A stretch of DNA of 32,223 nucleotides from Klebsiella pneumoniae (GCA_943330855.2 CALQJI020000060.1:1-32223), one strand, 5' to 3'; shown: positions 7,664-16,276, counted from the first letter of the stretch. The notes: generated from the letters alone by a model not told the origin. Program-made: numbers and translations.

Positions 7664-8221
7664 TCACTTCGTCGGCTTCAGTTGAATCTGGATAGGTCCT
7701 ATCCCCGTGCTCGGAGCATCGCCGGCGATTCTGGTATCAACGACGAGGCAATGGTTCAGCAGTCCCTGCTTGTCGAACCCAAAATACCGTTGGTGACCCT
7801 CTGGGACTTTCGTTTCCAGCAGCTTCGTTGCCGCTGCATACAACTCATCCACCGTGCGGGCGGCGGCGCCTTCGTTCTTGTGAGTGCCCAATTCCTTCCC
7901 CGACTCCACCCATTGGGGCTTGGGTGCTGGTGGATTTTCCCCCAGTTCGACCGGCTTGGGCAGGCCAAACACCTCATACTTTCGCTCGACGACCTTGTTC
8001 CCCCGGACAGTGACCGTGGTGGTATGACCGAATCCGAAGGCTGAAGACCATCGGACCTGATAAGAGTAATCCCCACCGCTCTCGTCGCGGACTTTTTCCC
8101 ACTTCGCCAAGCTCGTTTTCAGTTGAGCCGCGTGTGTGACGGCAGAGTCGGCAACTTGCGCAGTTGCTGACACGGCGACAGCAAGTAAGGCGACTGTGAT
8201 AGCAAACCATCGGTGCAACAT
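7664..8221 (-). CDS. Secreted DUF6174-like protein of unknown function
   Basis: This 185-residue protein has a Sec signal peptide (MLHRWFAITVALLAVAVSATAQ, cleavage after ATA). The mature part runs LAKWEKVRDESGGDYSYQVRW, then VTVRGNKVVERKYE, ARTVDELYAAATKLLE and FGFDKQGLL. This order (a Trp-containing helix, a Tyr-rich strand, a V-G-N-K-V turn, a TVDELY helix, then a D-x-x-G-L strand) resembles DUF6174 proteins, small secreted domains of unknown role. I assign the family only tentatively. It is convergent with the aldo/keto reductase and appears monocistronic. Confidence 0.75.
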   Translation of the reverse strand: MLHRWFAITVALLAVAVSATAQVADSAVTHAAQLKTSLAKWEKVRDESGGDYSYQVRWSSAFGFGHTTTVTVRGNKVVERKYEVFGLPKPVELGENPPAPKPQWVESGKELGTHKNEGAAARTVDELYAAATKLLETKVPEGHQRYFGFDKQGLLNHCLVVDTRIAGDAPSTGIGPIQIQLKPTK

Positions 8222-8430
8222 ATTTTTCCTCTTGAATGAACGTTTCGCACGAACTTGCCGCCTAACTTCTTACTCGACCGCAATTTTGGCGACCTTATTA
8301 AGGAAGACGCGTTTATTGGTGCCGGGCATCTGTTCCATTCTGACCCGGATGCCACCCCCTCGAGGGAGCCTTATCCCGCAGAAAATGTTAGCACCTTTTC
8401 CAAAAACTCTGACGCAGCCTGGGAGGGCCA

Positions 8431-8647
8431 GTGAAGGTAGCCGGTGGGAGGCCTCGGCCGCAGGGATAGGCGCACCCACCGGACCCGCCGACCGCACGTC
8501 CCGCGCCCCAGCGGGGCGCATGAACGCCATGTTCACCGCGGGTGTTTAATTCGTCCCTCCGGGAATTTCCTCGCTGCGGGGCATTTCCGGTGGGTGTGCT
8601 TCGCTTCCCACCGTGGGTGTGCTTCGCTTCCCACCGGCTACCTTCAT
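8431..8647. repeat. MITE-like element bounded by inverted repeats
   Basis: Terminal arms of about 19 nt (left 8431-8450, core GAAGGTAGCCGGTGGGA; right 8629-8647, its reverse complement) enclose ~180 bp. Inside are an interior palindrome GCGCCCCAGCGGGGCGC near 8504-8520 and a 23-bp tandem duplication. No transposase is encoded. The size and symmetry suggest a non-autonomous mobile or structured repeat. Confidence 0.72.
8590..8635 (+). repeat. 23-bp tandem duplication
   Basis: Two exact copies (8590-8612 and 8613-8635) of a unit starting GTGGGTGTGCTTCGCTTCCC and ending ACC. Each unit is itself an imperfect hairpin (GTGGG...CCCAC). The copies abut the right arm of the MITE-like element, so one unit was probably duplicated after insertion. 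Confidence 0.92.
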
Positions 8648-8822
8648 CCGCGCCTCCAGCGCGTGGCCTCCGCAGAACGCAGGTTTCAGGGCGTGCAGAC
8701 AATCGGACAGTGCAGGTTGTGATACTGGCAATACTCCAGCAAGATTCGCCCGGCCCGTGCGGAATACCTGTTGCAACGATGCAACGAACTTGGCTAAAGC
8801 ATTCGCTGAACTCGACCACGCC

Positions 8823-10145
8823 ATGAACTTGCTCAAACGCGTCCGCCTGTCCCGTCGCACCGTCCTGCGCGGCCTCGGGGCCACCATCGCCCTGCCGATG
8901 CTCGAAGCCATGCTGCCCGCGGCGGACGGCGGACCGGCCATCCCGCGCCGCATGGGCGTGTTTTACTTCGGCACCGGGATGAACGGCTACGACCTGTTCC
9001 CCAAGGACACCGGGCCGGACTTTACCTTCACGCCCATCCTCAAGCCGCTGGAGCCGTATCGGGGCGACTTCACGGTGTTGTCCGGGACTTCGCTGCAATA
9101 CGGCGGCGGGCACGGTGGTGACTACACGTTTCTCACCGGTCAGGTTGGCCGCAAGCAGGATGGGAGCATCGTCAACGGCATCTCCGCCGACCAGGTGGTG
9201 GCGGCGCGCGTCGGGCAGGCGACGCGCTTCCCCTCGCTGCAGCTTTCCGTCGCGCGTGGCACGGGCTACGGTGGCAACTTGTCCACGCTTTCGTGGAACC
9301 AGAATGCCGTTCCACTCGCCGCCGAGAACGACCCGCACCTCATCTTCAGCCGGCTGTTCAAGGTGGACGATGCGAAGTCCCGGGCGTCGCGCGAACGCGG
9401 CTTCCAGCGGCGGGGCAGCATCCTCGACCTCGTGCAAGGGAGCGCGAAGCAACTCGAGACGCAGGTGAGCCGCGCGGACCGCGAAAAGCTGGAGGAGTAT
9501 TTCACGTCCATCCGCGAGGTGGAGCACCAGCTTGCGCGCGAGAAGGACTGGGCGAACCGCCCCAAGCCCGCGCCGGACCTCAGCGGCATGGGCGACTTCA
9601 GCCAGCCGTCGGCGCCGGGCACCGCGCAGTTCCGCTACGAGCTGTTCGGCAAGCTGATGTATGACCTCATCGCGATGGCGTTCCAGACGGACTCGACGCG
9701 CGTCGTCACCTACGTGGTGCGCCGCGAGAGCGCGGGCGGCGAGTGGCCGGAGATGAACGTGTCCAAGGGCTACCACGCGCTCACGCATCACAACAACAGC
9801 CCGCGCGACCTCCAGGAGCTGACGCAGGTGGACACGTTCTATATGAGGCATTGGGCGCACCTGCTGGCGCGGCTCAAGGCGATGAAGGAGCCGGACGGCT
9901 CGACGGTGCTGGACCACACGCTGCTGGCGTTCTCCAGCGGCATGGGCATTGACCATTCGCGCGACCGGCTGCCCACGGCGGTCTTCGGCGGCAAGGCGCT
10001 CGGCCTGAAACATCAGGGCCACCTCAAGCTCGCCGACAACACGCCGCTCGCCTCGCTCTGGCACACCATGGCCGACCGCATGGGCGTGAACGTGGGCGGG
10101 GAGTTTCAGGACAGCAAGGGGGTCATCAAGCAGTTAGTCGCATGA
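8823..10145 (+). CDS. DUF1552 protein, Tat-exported
   Basis: The 440-residue product starts MNLLKRVRLSRRTVLRGLGA. A twin-arginine motif SRRTVLRG and a hydrophobic stretch ATIALPMLEAML give a Tat signal. The mature part (RRMGVFYFGTGMNGYDLFP, HGGDYTFLTGQ, NGISADQVVA, and later LLAFSSGMGIDHSRDRLP with VFGGKALGLKHQGHL) is the DUF1552 pattern, related to DUF1501-like secreted proteins of the alkaline-phosphatase-like type. In Planctomycetes and Verrucomicrobia this family is nearly always paired with a DUF1592 cytochrome. Here it is first in the operon, overlapping the FGE-like/LRR gene by ATGA. Function is unknown; periplasmic. The frame continues upstream to 8613, but this ATG is chosen for the Tat n-region. 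Confidence 0.92.
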   Translation: MNLLKRVRLSRRTVLRGLGATIALPMLEAMLPAADGGPAIPRRMGVFYFGTGMNGYDLFPKDTGPDFTFTPILKPLEPYRGDFTVLSGTSLQYGGGHGGDYTFLTGQVGRKQDGSIVNGISADQVVAARVGQATRFPSLQLSVARGTGYGGNLSTLSWNQNAVPLAAENDPHLIFSRLFKVDDAKSRASRERGFQRRGSILDLVQGSAKQLETQVSRADREKLEEYFTSIREVEHQLAREKDWANRPKPAPDLSGMGDFSQPSAPGTAQFRYELFGKLMYDLIAMAFQTDSTRVVTYVVRRESAGGEWPEMNVSKGYHALTHHNNSPRDLQELTQVDTFYMRHWAHLLARLKAMKEPDGSTVLDHTLLAFSSGMGIDHSRDRLPTAVFGGKALGLKHQGHLKLADNTPLASLWHTMADRMGVNVGGEFQDSKGVIKQLVA

Positions 10146-12487
10146 AGCTGAGACTTCAGACCTTCTTTGCTGCGTGTGTGATTGGTGGCCTGCCCGCCAT
10201 CGCTGCCGAAGCCGTCACGAACACCGCCGGCATCAAGCTGCAACTGATTCCCGCTGGACACTTCGCGATGGGGTCATCGTCTCGGTCCGGATTCGGCTTG
10301 GCCTTCAACTGCTGCTCCGAATGGAGCGTGGACGAGGAACGGCCGGAGCACCTGGTCATCCTCTCGAAGCCGTTTTACCTCGCGGAGACCGAGGTGACGG
10401 TCGGGCAGTTCAAGCAGTTCGTCGCAGCGACCAGCTACCGCACCACCGCCGAGCAGAGCGGCAAGGGCATCATGGGCTTTCAGCCGCAGCCGCCCACGAA
10501 CGCGCCATCGCTGAAGCCGGCCTTCGAGCAGCGCGCGGAGTTCACCTGGCGAAATCCGGGCTTCCCGCAGACGGACCAGCATCCGGTCGTCGGTGTGAGC
10601 TGGCGCGACGCGGTGGCGTTCTGCGAATGGCTGACGAAGAAGGAAGGCGTCGCCTACCGCCTGCCGACCGAGGCGGAATGGGAATACGCCTGTCGCGCTG
10701 GAACCGACTCGTGGTTCAACTGGGGCAACGAGTTCCGCGACTCGATTCATCGCCGTGCGAACATCGCCAACGCCGAATACGAAAAGGCCTGGCCCGACCG
10801 CGCCATCCGCCAGTGGATGGTCCGCACGAACCACGACGACGGCCATGTCTTCACCGCGCCGGTGGGCAGCTATCCGGCGAATGCGTGGGGCCTGCGGGAC
10901 CTGCACGGCAACGTGTGGGAGTGGTGCGCGGACCGTTACACGGACACCTACTACAAGAAGTTCGCCGCGCCGCGTTACGACCGGCCCACGGTTCTGGCCG
11001 TGGACCCGGTCAACGCCGAGGCGTGGAATACGCATGGCGACTGGCGCAGCATCCGGGGCGGTTCGTGGGCGGTGTCGCCGGTGCAGTGCCGCTCGACGGC
11101 GCGCTGGTATTTCGAGGCGGCGGACGCGGGCGCGTATCTCGGTTTCCGCGTCGCGCGCGAGGCTCCCCCGGAGGCGCTGGCCGCCGCGCAGCGGCGGATG
11201 GCGGCGGACAGCGCCGCGCGACAAGCGGTGCTCGCGGCCATCGGCGATTTCAACAACGCCGAGGGCGCGCTGCTCAAGGCCAGTTTCCCGCGACCGCTGG
11301 CACCGGAGTTGTTCCAACGGCTGCCCGACCTCATCGGCCTCTCCGAGATTGAGTTCCCCGCCGCGCGCAAGCTGTCGCCGGAGATGCTTGCCCTCCTGCC
11401 GCGCATTCCTGACTTGCGCGGCCTTCGCGTGTTCGATGCCGGCCCACAACTCACGGAACTCACGGCGGCGGATTTCGCACCGCTCGCCCAAGTGCGGCGG
11501 CTGGAGTCACTGGAACTGCCCGGCGACAACCACTTCGATGACGCGGCGATGAAGCATCTCGCGGGGTTGGTGAATCTCCGGCGGCTGTCGCTCGGCAGCC
11601 CGCGCGTGACGGATGCTGGCGTGCGCGAACTAGGCCGGCTCAAGAAGCTCGAGCAGCTCACCGTGCAGCTCACCTCGGCCACCGGCGCTTCGCTCGACGT
11701 GCTCGCAGGTGCGCCGCTGCAAACGCTGTTCGTGGGGCAGTTCGATGATGCCGCCGCCGCGCACCTGCGGCTGTTTCCTCTCTTGCGCGAACTGTCCTGC
11801 CGCGACGCCACGCTGACAGCCGCCGGGCTGGCGCACCTCACGGGCCTGCGCCGCCTCGAACAGCTCGACCTCAACAACGCGAAGCGACTCACGGACGACG
11901 GCTTTGCCCCGCTGGCGCGGCTGGGCAGTCTGCGCCGTTTTAATGCGACGGGCACCAGCCTGGGCGACCGGGGCGTGCGGCACTTGGCCGGGCTGAACTT
12001 GCTCGGAAACCTGTCGCTCGGCAGCTCTGCGCTCACAGATGCGGGGATGCAGGCCATCGGCGAACTCGTGGGCTTGAACGCGCTGGTCATTTCGCAAGAC
12101 GCAACTCAGGTGTCCGACCGTGGGCTGGAGTTTTTTTGGCGGTTGCACCAACTGCGCAACCTTTCTCTGCACGCGCCGAACCTCACCGGCTCCGGCTTCG
12201 CCCCGCTCACCGAGCTGGCCGAACTGCGCGACCTCTCCCTCGGTGGCTCGGGGCTGACAGACGCGGCGTTTGCGCATCTCGCCGAGGTGCCCAACCTCGA
12301 GCGCGTGGTGATTGGCGACGGCCAGCGCGGCGGCCCGGCGGGCATCACGGCAGACGGCCTGCTGCGCATGGCGAAGGCACCAAAGCTCAAGGCGCTCTCG
12401 GTCGTGCGCAAGGGCACGAAGCTGTCGGATGAGGATGTCCAGCGGCTGCGGGTCGCGTTCGGCGAAAACCGGATTCAAGTGCGATGA
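10142..12487 (+). CDS. Secreted FGE-sulfatase-domain / leucine-rich-repeat fusion
   Basis: The 781-residue protein has a signal peptide (~1-22), a SUMF1/FGE-sulfatase domain (~28-345; IPAGHFAMGS, ETEVTVGQFKQFV, HPVVGVSWRDAVAFCEWL, YRLPTEAEWEYACRAG, LRDLHGNVWEWCADR, RGGSW, GFRVAR) and at least ten leucine-rich repeats (~390-765; unit L..L.L....LTDAGL..L..L). In true formylglycine-generating enzymes two cysteines five residues apart follow RGGS; here the first is Val311 and only Cys316 remains. The domain is therefore unlikely to make formylglycine and is more likely a binding fold. LRRs of the 'T-D-A-G' type suggest protein-protein contact. It sits between DUF1552 and DUF1592 with ATGA overlaps on both sides, so stoichiometric coexpression is likely. 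Confidence 0.9.
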   Translation: MKLRLQTFFAACVIGGLPAIAAEAVTNTAGIKLQLIPAGHFAMGSSSRSGFGLAFNCCSEWSVDEERPEHLVILSKPFYLAETEVTVGQFKQFVAATSYRTTAEQSGKGIMGFQPQPPTNAPSLKPAFEQRAEFTWRNPGFPQTDQHPVVGVSWRDAVAFCEWLTKKEGVAYRLPTEAEWEYACRAGTDSWFNWGNEFRDSIHRRANIANAEYEKAWPDRAIRQWMVRTNHDDGHVFTAPVGSYPANAWGLRDLHGNVWEWCADRYTDTYYKKFAAPRYDRPTVLAVDPVNAEAWNTHGDWRSIRGGSWAVSPVQCRSTARWYFEAADAGAYLGFRVAREAPPEALAAAQRRMAADSAARQAVLAAIGDFNNAEGALLKASFPRPLAPELFQRLPDLIGLSEIEFPAARKLSPEMLALLPRIPDLRGLRVFDAGPQLTELTAADFAPLAQVRRLESLELPGDNHFDDAAMKHLAGLVNLRRLSLGSPRVTDAGVRELGRLKKLEQLTVQLTSATGASLDVLAGAPLQTLFVGQFDDAAAAHLRLFPLLRELSCRDATLTAAGLAHLTGLRRLEQLDLNNAKRLTDDGFAPLARLGSLRRFNATGTSLGDRGVRHLAGLNLLGNLSLGSSALTDAGMQAIGELVGLNALVISQDATQVSDRGLEFFWRLHQLRNLSLHAPNLTGSGFAPLTELAELRDLSLGGSGLTDAAFAHLAEVPNLERVVIGDGQRGGPAGITADGLLRMAKAPKLKALSVVRKGTKLSDEDVQRLRVAFGENRIQVR

Positions 12488-15400
12488 ACACGAGAGTTGA
12501 AGCTGAAATCGCTGCTGATGCACGAGACGTGCGTGGAGCGCGGCGTTCACCCCGCAGAAAGCTGAGCTGGACAAGCGCGTTCAAAAACTGGCTGAACTTC
12601 GCACGCTTCTGCGGCCTGAAGGCCGCGCTGCTCTCGCTGCTGTCCGTCGTCGCTCTGGCCGCTGCGCCGGGCCAGCCACTCGCCGACCGTGCGACGTTCG
12701 AGCGGCAGGTCACGCCGTTTCTGCAGCAGCATTGCGTCAAGTGCCACGGCGCGGAGAAGCAGAAGGGCGATGTGCGGCTGGACAACTTAGCGCCCGACTT
12801 CGTCAACAACCCCGCCGCCGGCGTTTGGGCCGAGGTGCGCAACAAAATGAACCTCGGCGAAATGCCGCCCAAGGACGAGGCGCGTCCGGACAGCGCGGCG
12901 CTCGCGGCGGTGACGCGGTGGGTCGCGGGCGAACAGCGCGCGGTGCAACGGCTTGCGACCAGCACCGGCGGGCGCGTGTTGCTGCGCCGCCTGAGCCGCG
13001 CTGAGTATGCCAACACCGTGCGCGACCTGCTGGACGTGGACTTCGTGCCGGGCGAGGCCCCGGAGGATTTGCTGCCGCCGGATGGACGGCTGGAGGGCTT
13101 CGACAAGTTGAGCAAGGCGCTGCTGCTGGACCCGTCGCTGATGGACCAGTATTACCGCGTGGCGGAAGTGGTCGCCAGCCGCGCCATCCAGGTGCGCCCG
13201 CCGCCGGTGCCGAGTCGAGTGACTCGCTTTGAGTTCGAGGACACGGCGACGGACAGCGCGATTCGCTACATCGCCGAGAGCCGCCTCGTGGTCGTCACCA
13301 CCAACGCGTTGGTCTTGTTCGACGGTGGAGTGCGGACGTTCCGGCGGCTCCTTCACGCGCACAGCGGCACGCAGATTCCCGTGCGCGGCGAGTATCTGGT
13401 GCGCGTGCGGGCCGGCGCGGACCCCGGCGCACGCGGCACCCCGGTGTTCATGGAGGTCGAGCGCGGGCCGGAGCGAATCGGCAAGGCGCGCGTGGATGCC
13501 GCGATGAACGCGCCGCAGATTTACGAGTTCCGCGTCACTTGTGACCCCAAGGTCAATGGCGAGTTTCAAGTCTCGTTCCTCAACGGCACGAAGATGCATG
13601 AATTCAACGGGGACTCCATCCACTTGAACACGCACATCTCGCGGCTGGGCCGCGAGCAGCAGTTCGCGCTGGCCGAGGTGCTCAAGGCCCGCGCCCGTGC
13701 CGAGGGACTCGTCGGGCAATCGCGACCCAATATGCAGACGCTCGACCCCGCGCCGCTGCCCAAGCTGCTGCTGGACTACATCGAGGTCGAGGGGCCGCTG
13801 CAGGGGCCGTGGCCGCCGAAGAGCATGGGCACGGTGTTCGCCGAGGGGCGCGACCCGGAGAAGCACGGGGCGGACTACGCGCGGCGGATTTTCGAGCGCC
13901 TGCTTCCGCGCGCCTTCCGCCGTCCCGTCACAGCGGATGAGGTCAACGTCATCGTCGGCCTGGTGGCGGCGGAGTTGAAGCGGGGCGAACCGTTCGAGGA
14001 AGCGGTGAAGGCCGGACTGGTCGCGACGCTCTGCTCGCCGAGTTTTCTGTATCTGTTCGAGCCGACGGGAGCCGGACCGCAGACCACAGACCGCAGACTG
14101 CAGACTGCTCCGCGTGCGCCTGCGGCGGGTCTGAAATTTGAGGTCAGTGGTCTGCGGTCGCTTTCGGACTATGAGCTTGCCGCGCGGCTTTCCTACTTCC
14201 TCTGGAGCACGCTGCCGGATGAGGAACTGACCGCTGCCGCACGCGCGGGCCGGTTGCGTGACGCGACAGCGCTGACCGCGCAGGTCAGCCGGATGCTGGC
14301 GCACCCGAAGGCGGAGGCGTTCGTCAACGGCTTCGGCGGGCAGTGGCTCAAGGTGCACGAGTTCGACAGCTTCCAGCCGGACCAGCAAATCTATCCGGCC
14401 TACTACGACAACGACTTCTCCGGCCTCGGCGAGTTGATGAATCGCGAACCGCTGGAGTTCTTCCGCGAATTGCTCCACCGCAACGAAAGTGTGCTGGCCT
14501 TCCTCAACGCGGACTGGGCGATGCTGAACGAGAAACTCGCCACCTTCTATGGCATCACGGGCGTGAAGGGTGCGGACTTCCAGCGCGTGAAGCTGCCGTC
14601 GCGCGCGGACTGGCTCGCGCAGTTGCGCCGCGAGGCCGGCCCGCAGCCGGTGCTTGGCCCGTGGCATCAAAGCGGGCCGTTCGAGAGCGAGACTTTCGAG
14701 GCCGCCGTCGCCACTGAGTTTCCGCCGGAGCAGGGCGTTGAGCTGGCGGCGAAGTATCCGGGCCGCAACAACACGTCGCTCGGCTGGGCCAAGCGCGAGG
14801 ACCGGGCCGATGGCCAGCCGCACTTTCCGTTCAACCAATTGCGGTCTGCGTTCTATCTGCATCGCGTCATCAACTCGCCGGTCGCGCGCGAGCTGACGCT
14901 CTCGTTTGGCGTCAACGACAGCCTCAAGGTCTGGCTCAACGGCGCGCCGGTGCTCTCCGCCAACCTGCGTCCGCGTGTGACGCCGGATGACTTGGCAGTG
15001 CGCGTTTCCCTCCGCGCGGGCGAGAACCAACTGCTGCTCAAGGTGGTCAACAACTTCGGCACGGGCGGCTACTACTTCCGCGCCGGCCTCATTCCCACGA
15101 ACGCGCTGACGGCACTCGCCGCACCCGAATCCGCGTGGACGCCGGAGCAGCAGAACGCCGTGGACGCGTTCTATCTCGATAGTGTTCCCGGCTCGCGGCG
15201 TGGAGGATTGGTGGCAATGGCCGGCTTCCACAAGTGGGGCAGCGACGGCAACCGCACCAAGCCCGTGCATCGCGGTAAATACGTTTTGGAAGTCCTCTTC
15301 AACGATCCGCCCGCGCCCCCCCCGCCAAACGCCGGAGAGGTGCAGGCGAATCCGCGCGGACAGAACCGCAGCGTGCGCGAGCGGTTGGCCGGGCATCGCG

Positions 15401-15795
15401 AGCGAGAGAGCTGCCGCAACTGCCACGCGGGCCTCGACCCCTACGGCCTCGCGCTGGAGAACTTCAACGCCATCGGCCAGTGGCGCACGCGGCAGGACGG
15501 CGAGAAGCCCGTCGAGCAGTGGAGCAATCCGCCGCCCATCGAAGCGGACGGCGCGCTGCCCAACGGTCGGCAGTTCGCCAACTTCCTGGAATACAAGGCC
15601 GCGCTCGCGTCCCAGTCCGACCGCTTCCTCAAGGGCCTTGCGGAAAAACTCTTCGTCTATGCGCTGGGCCGCACCGTCGAGCCGACCGACGCCGCGACCA
15701 TTGACCAGCTCGTAGAAACCACGAAGTCCGGCGGACACTCCCTCCGCACTCTCATCACCGCCATCGTGCGGACCGAAGCGTTCCAGACGAAGTGA
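12484..15795 (+). CDS. PSCyt1-DUF1587-DUF1592-DUF1588-DUF1585 cytochrome-like protein
   Basis: The 1103-residue secreted protein has these parts in order: an unusual ~45-residue basic extension, a hydrophobic signal (ALLSLLSVVALAAAPG, ~48-63), a PSCyt1 haem domain with CVKCH (84-88), DUF1587 (LSRAEYANTVRDLLDVD, ~175), DUF1595/DUF1592 (SDYELAARLSYFLWSTLPDEEL, ~560), DUF1588 (GLVAMAGFHKWGSDGNRTKPVHRG, ~905, with a second CRNCH at 977-981) and DUF1585 (LAEKLFVYALGRTVEPTD, ~1055). Between DUF1592 and DUF1588 lies a ~150-residue beta-rich insertion (~715-870; LSFGVNDSLKVWLNGAPV, AGENQLLLKVVNNFG), resembling a carbohydrate-binding/PA14-like sandwich. These proteins are probable periplasmic haem proteins of unknown substrate. 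It is the third and last gene of an ATGA-coupled operon. Confidence 0.93.
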   Translation: MNTRVEAEIAADARDVRGARRSPRRKLSWTSAFKNWLNFARFCGLKAALLSLLSVVALAAAPGQPLADRATFERQVTPFLQQHCVKCHGAEKQKGDVRLDNLAPDFVNNPAAGVWAEVRNKMNLGEMPPKDEARPDSAALAAVTRWVAGEQRAVQRLATSTGGRVLLRRLSRAEYANTVRDLLDVDFVPGEAPEDLLPPDGRLEGFDKLSKALLLDPSLMDQYYRVAEVVASRAIQVRPPPVPSRVTRFEFEDTATDSAIRYIAESRLVVVTTNALVLFDGGVRTFRRLLHAHSGTQIPVRGEYLVRVRAGADPGARGTPVFMEVERGPERIGKARVDAAMNAPQIYEFRVTCDPKVNGEFQVSFLNGTKMHEFNGDSIHLNTHISRLGREQQFALAEVLKARARAEGLVGQSRPNMQTLDPAPLPKLLLDYIEVEGPLQGPWPPKSMGTVFAEGRDPEKHGADYARRIFERLLPRAFRRPVTADEVNVIVGLVAAELKRGEPFEEAVKAGLVATLCSPSFLYLFEPTGAGPQTTDRRLQTAPRAPAAGLKFEVSGLRSLSDYELAARLSYFLWSTLPDEELTAAARAGRLRDATALTAQVSRMLAHPKAEAFVNGFGGQWLKVHEFDSFQPDQQIYPAYYDNDFSGLGELMNREPLEFFRELLHRNESVLAFLNADWAMLNEKLATFYGITGVKGADFQRVKLPSRADWLAQLRREAGPQPVLGPWHQSGPFESETFEAAVATEFPPEQGVELAAKYPGRNNTSLGWAKREDRADGQPHFPFNQLRSAFYLHRVINSPVARELTLSFGVNDSLKVWLNGAPVLSANLRPRVTPDDLAVRVSLRAGENQLLLKVVNNFGTGGYYFRAGLIPTNALTALAAPESAWTPEQQNAVDAFYLDSVPGSRRGGLVAMAGFHKWGSDGNRTKPVHRGKYVLEVLFNDPPAPPPPNAGEVQANPRGQNRSVRERLAGHRERESCRNCHAGLDPYGLALENFNAIGQWRTRQDGEKPVEQWSNPPPIEADGALPNGRQFANFLEYKAALASQSDRFLKGLAEKLFVYALGRTVEPTDAATIDQLVETTKSGGHSLRTLITAIVRTEAFQTK
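12534..12629. repeat. Inverted repeat inside the 5' end of the DUF1592 gene
   Basis: Left arm TGGAGCGCGGCGTTCACCCC at 12534-12553; right arm GCGGCCTGAAGGCCGCGCT at 12611-12629. The arms share AGCGCGGC/GCCGCGCT. The word GGAGCGCGGCGTTCAC is a typical dispersed intergenic repeat in this group (recalled, not searched). Here it is read in frame and encodes most of the N-terminal extension before the signal peptide. A related word, GGAGCGCGCGGC, lies just after rtcB at 2223-2234. Confidence 0.6.
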
Positions 15796-15969
15796 ACGGG
15801 TGTCCGGAAAGCTCGAGAGATGTGCAGCTCATGTGCGCCGGGGAAATGCGCACCAAGATTAGCCACCGCGTTTGTCTGCCCGCAAATAGGCTTCCCAGCC
15901 AGCGTGCCGTTGCTGTGCTGCGTCATGACCGATGACATTCCCCAGGTTTCCGACCCGGCATGATTCCGG

Positions 15970-16276
15970 CGCATCCGCCGTCTCACGCTGGCGGCCAGCC
16001 CTTCGGCTCACGGCCAGGGCGAAGTGGCGCACTTGCGCGGAGTTGAGGACACTGACCGCCATGGCCGCCGCCTGGAGGGCGGCGACGACCGCGCGTTCGT
16101 AGCCGCGGGTGGCTTCACAGACCACGTGCGCGCCGGGGACGGCCCGCAGCAGGCTCAGGAGTTGGGCATGGCCTGCCGGGGTGTTGGGCAGGGTGTGGGC
16201 GCGGCCTTGGAGGTCGAGCTGGAGGCTGGCCTTGGCAATGTCCAGGCCGGTGTGGACGACGGGCGCTGGCGGAGGC
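15970..16276 (-). pseudogene. IS110-family transposase, N-terminal remnant
   Basis: Reading the minus strand from 16276, the translation gives VHTGLDIAKASLQLDLQGR, then LPNTPAGHAQLLSLLRAVPG, HVVCEATRGYERAVVAALQA and SVLNSAQVRHFALAVSRR. This is the first ~100 residues of an IS110 DEDD transposase, with the first Asp of GLDIAK and the Glu of CEATRGYE. A stop (TAA) precedes it with no start codon. After about 15985 the frame loses the family pattern where R-x-A-K-T-D-x-x-D should follow, so the catalytic DD half, the C-terminal Ser domain and the ends are gone. A dead fragment left by an old insertion or deletion. Confidence 0.82.

Larger units (their letters stand above)
8222..8822. other. Repeat-rich intergenic region before the DUF1552 operon
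   Basis: About 600 bp without a supported gene. It holds, from left to right, the divergent 5' region of the secreted protein, the MITE-like inverted repeat (8431-8647) and ~175 bp that must carry the promoter of the DUF1552 operon. A small inverted repeat GTTGCA-ACGA-TGCAAC lies at 8770-8785, 38 nt before the DUF1552 start, and might be an operator. I see no convincing -35/-10 pair. Confidence 0.55.

Noticed and set aside
8270..8536. 88-codon minus frame upstream of the secreted DUF6174-like gene
   Set aside because: The C-terminal part looks slightly protein-like (GGGIRVRMEQMPGTNKRV), but the frame runs into the MITE-like repeat and has no recognisable family or start signal. It could be a degraded gene end; evidence is too thin.
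8590..8635. Possible CRISPR array
   Set aside because: Only two units, directly adjacent with no spacer, and no cas genes.
12787..15738. 983-codon open frame on the minus strand opposite the DUF1592 gene
   Set aside because: It mirrors a GC-rich coding strand, is Arg/Ala/Val/His-rich with no domain pattern, and the plus-strand gene has clear motifs. The same applies to long minus frames at 8388-10064, 16282-18459 and 20833-23139.
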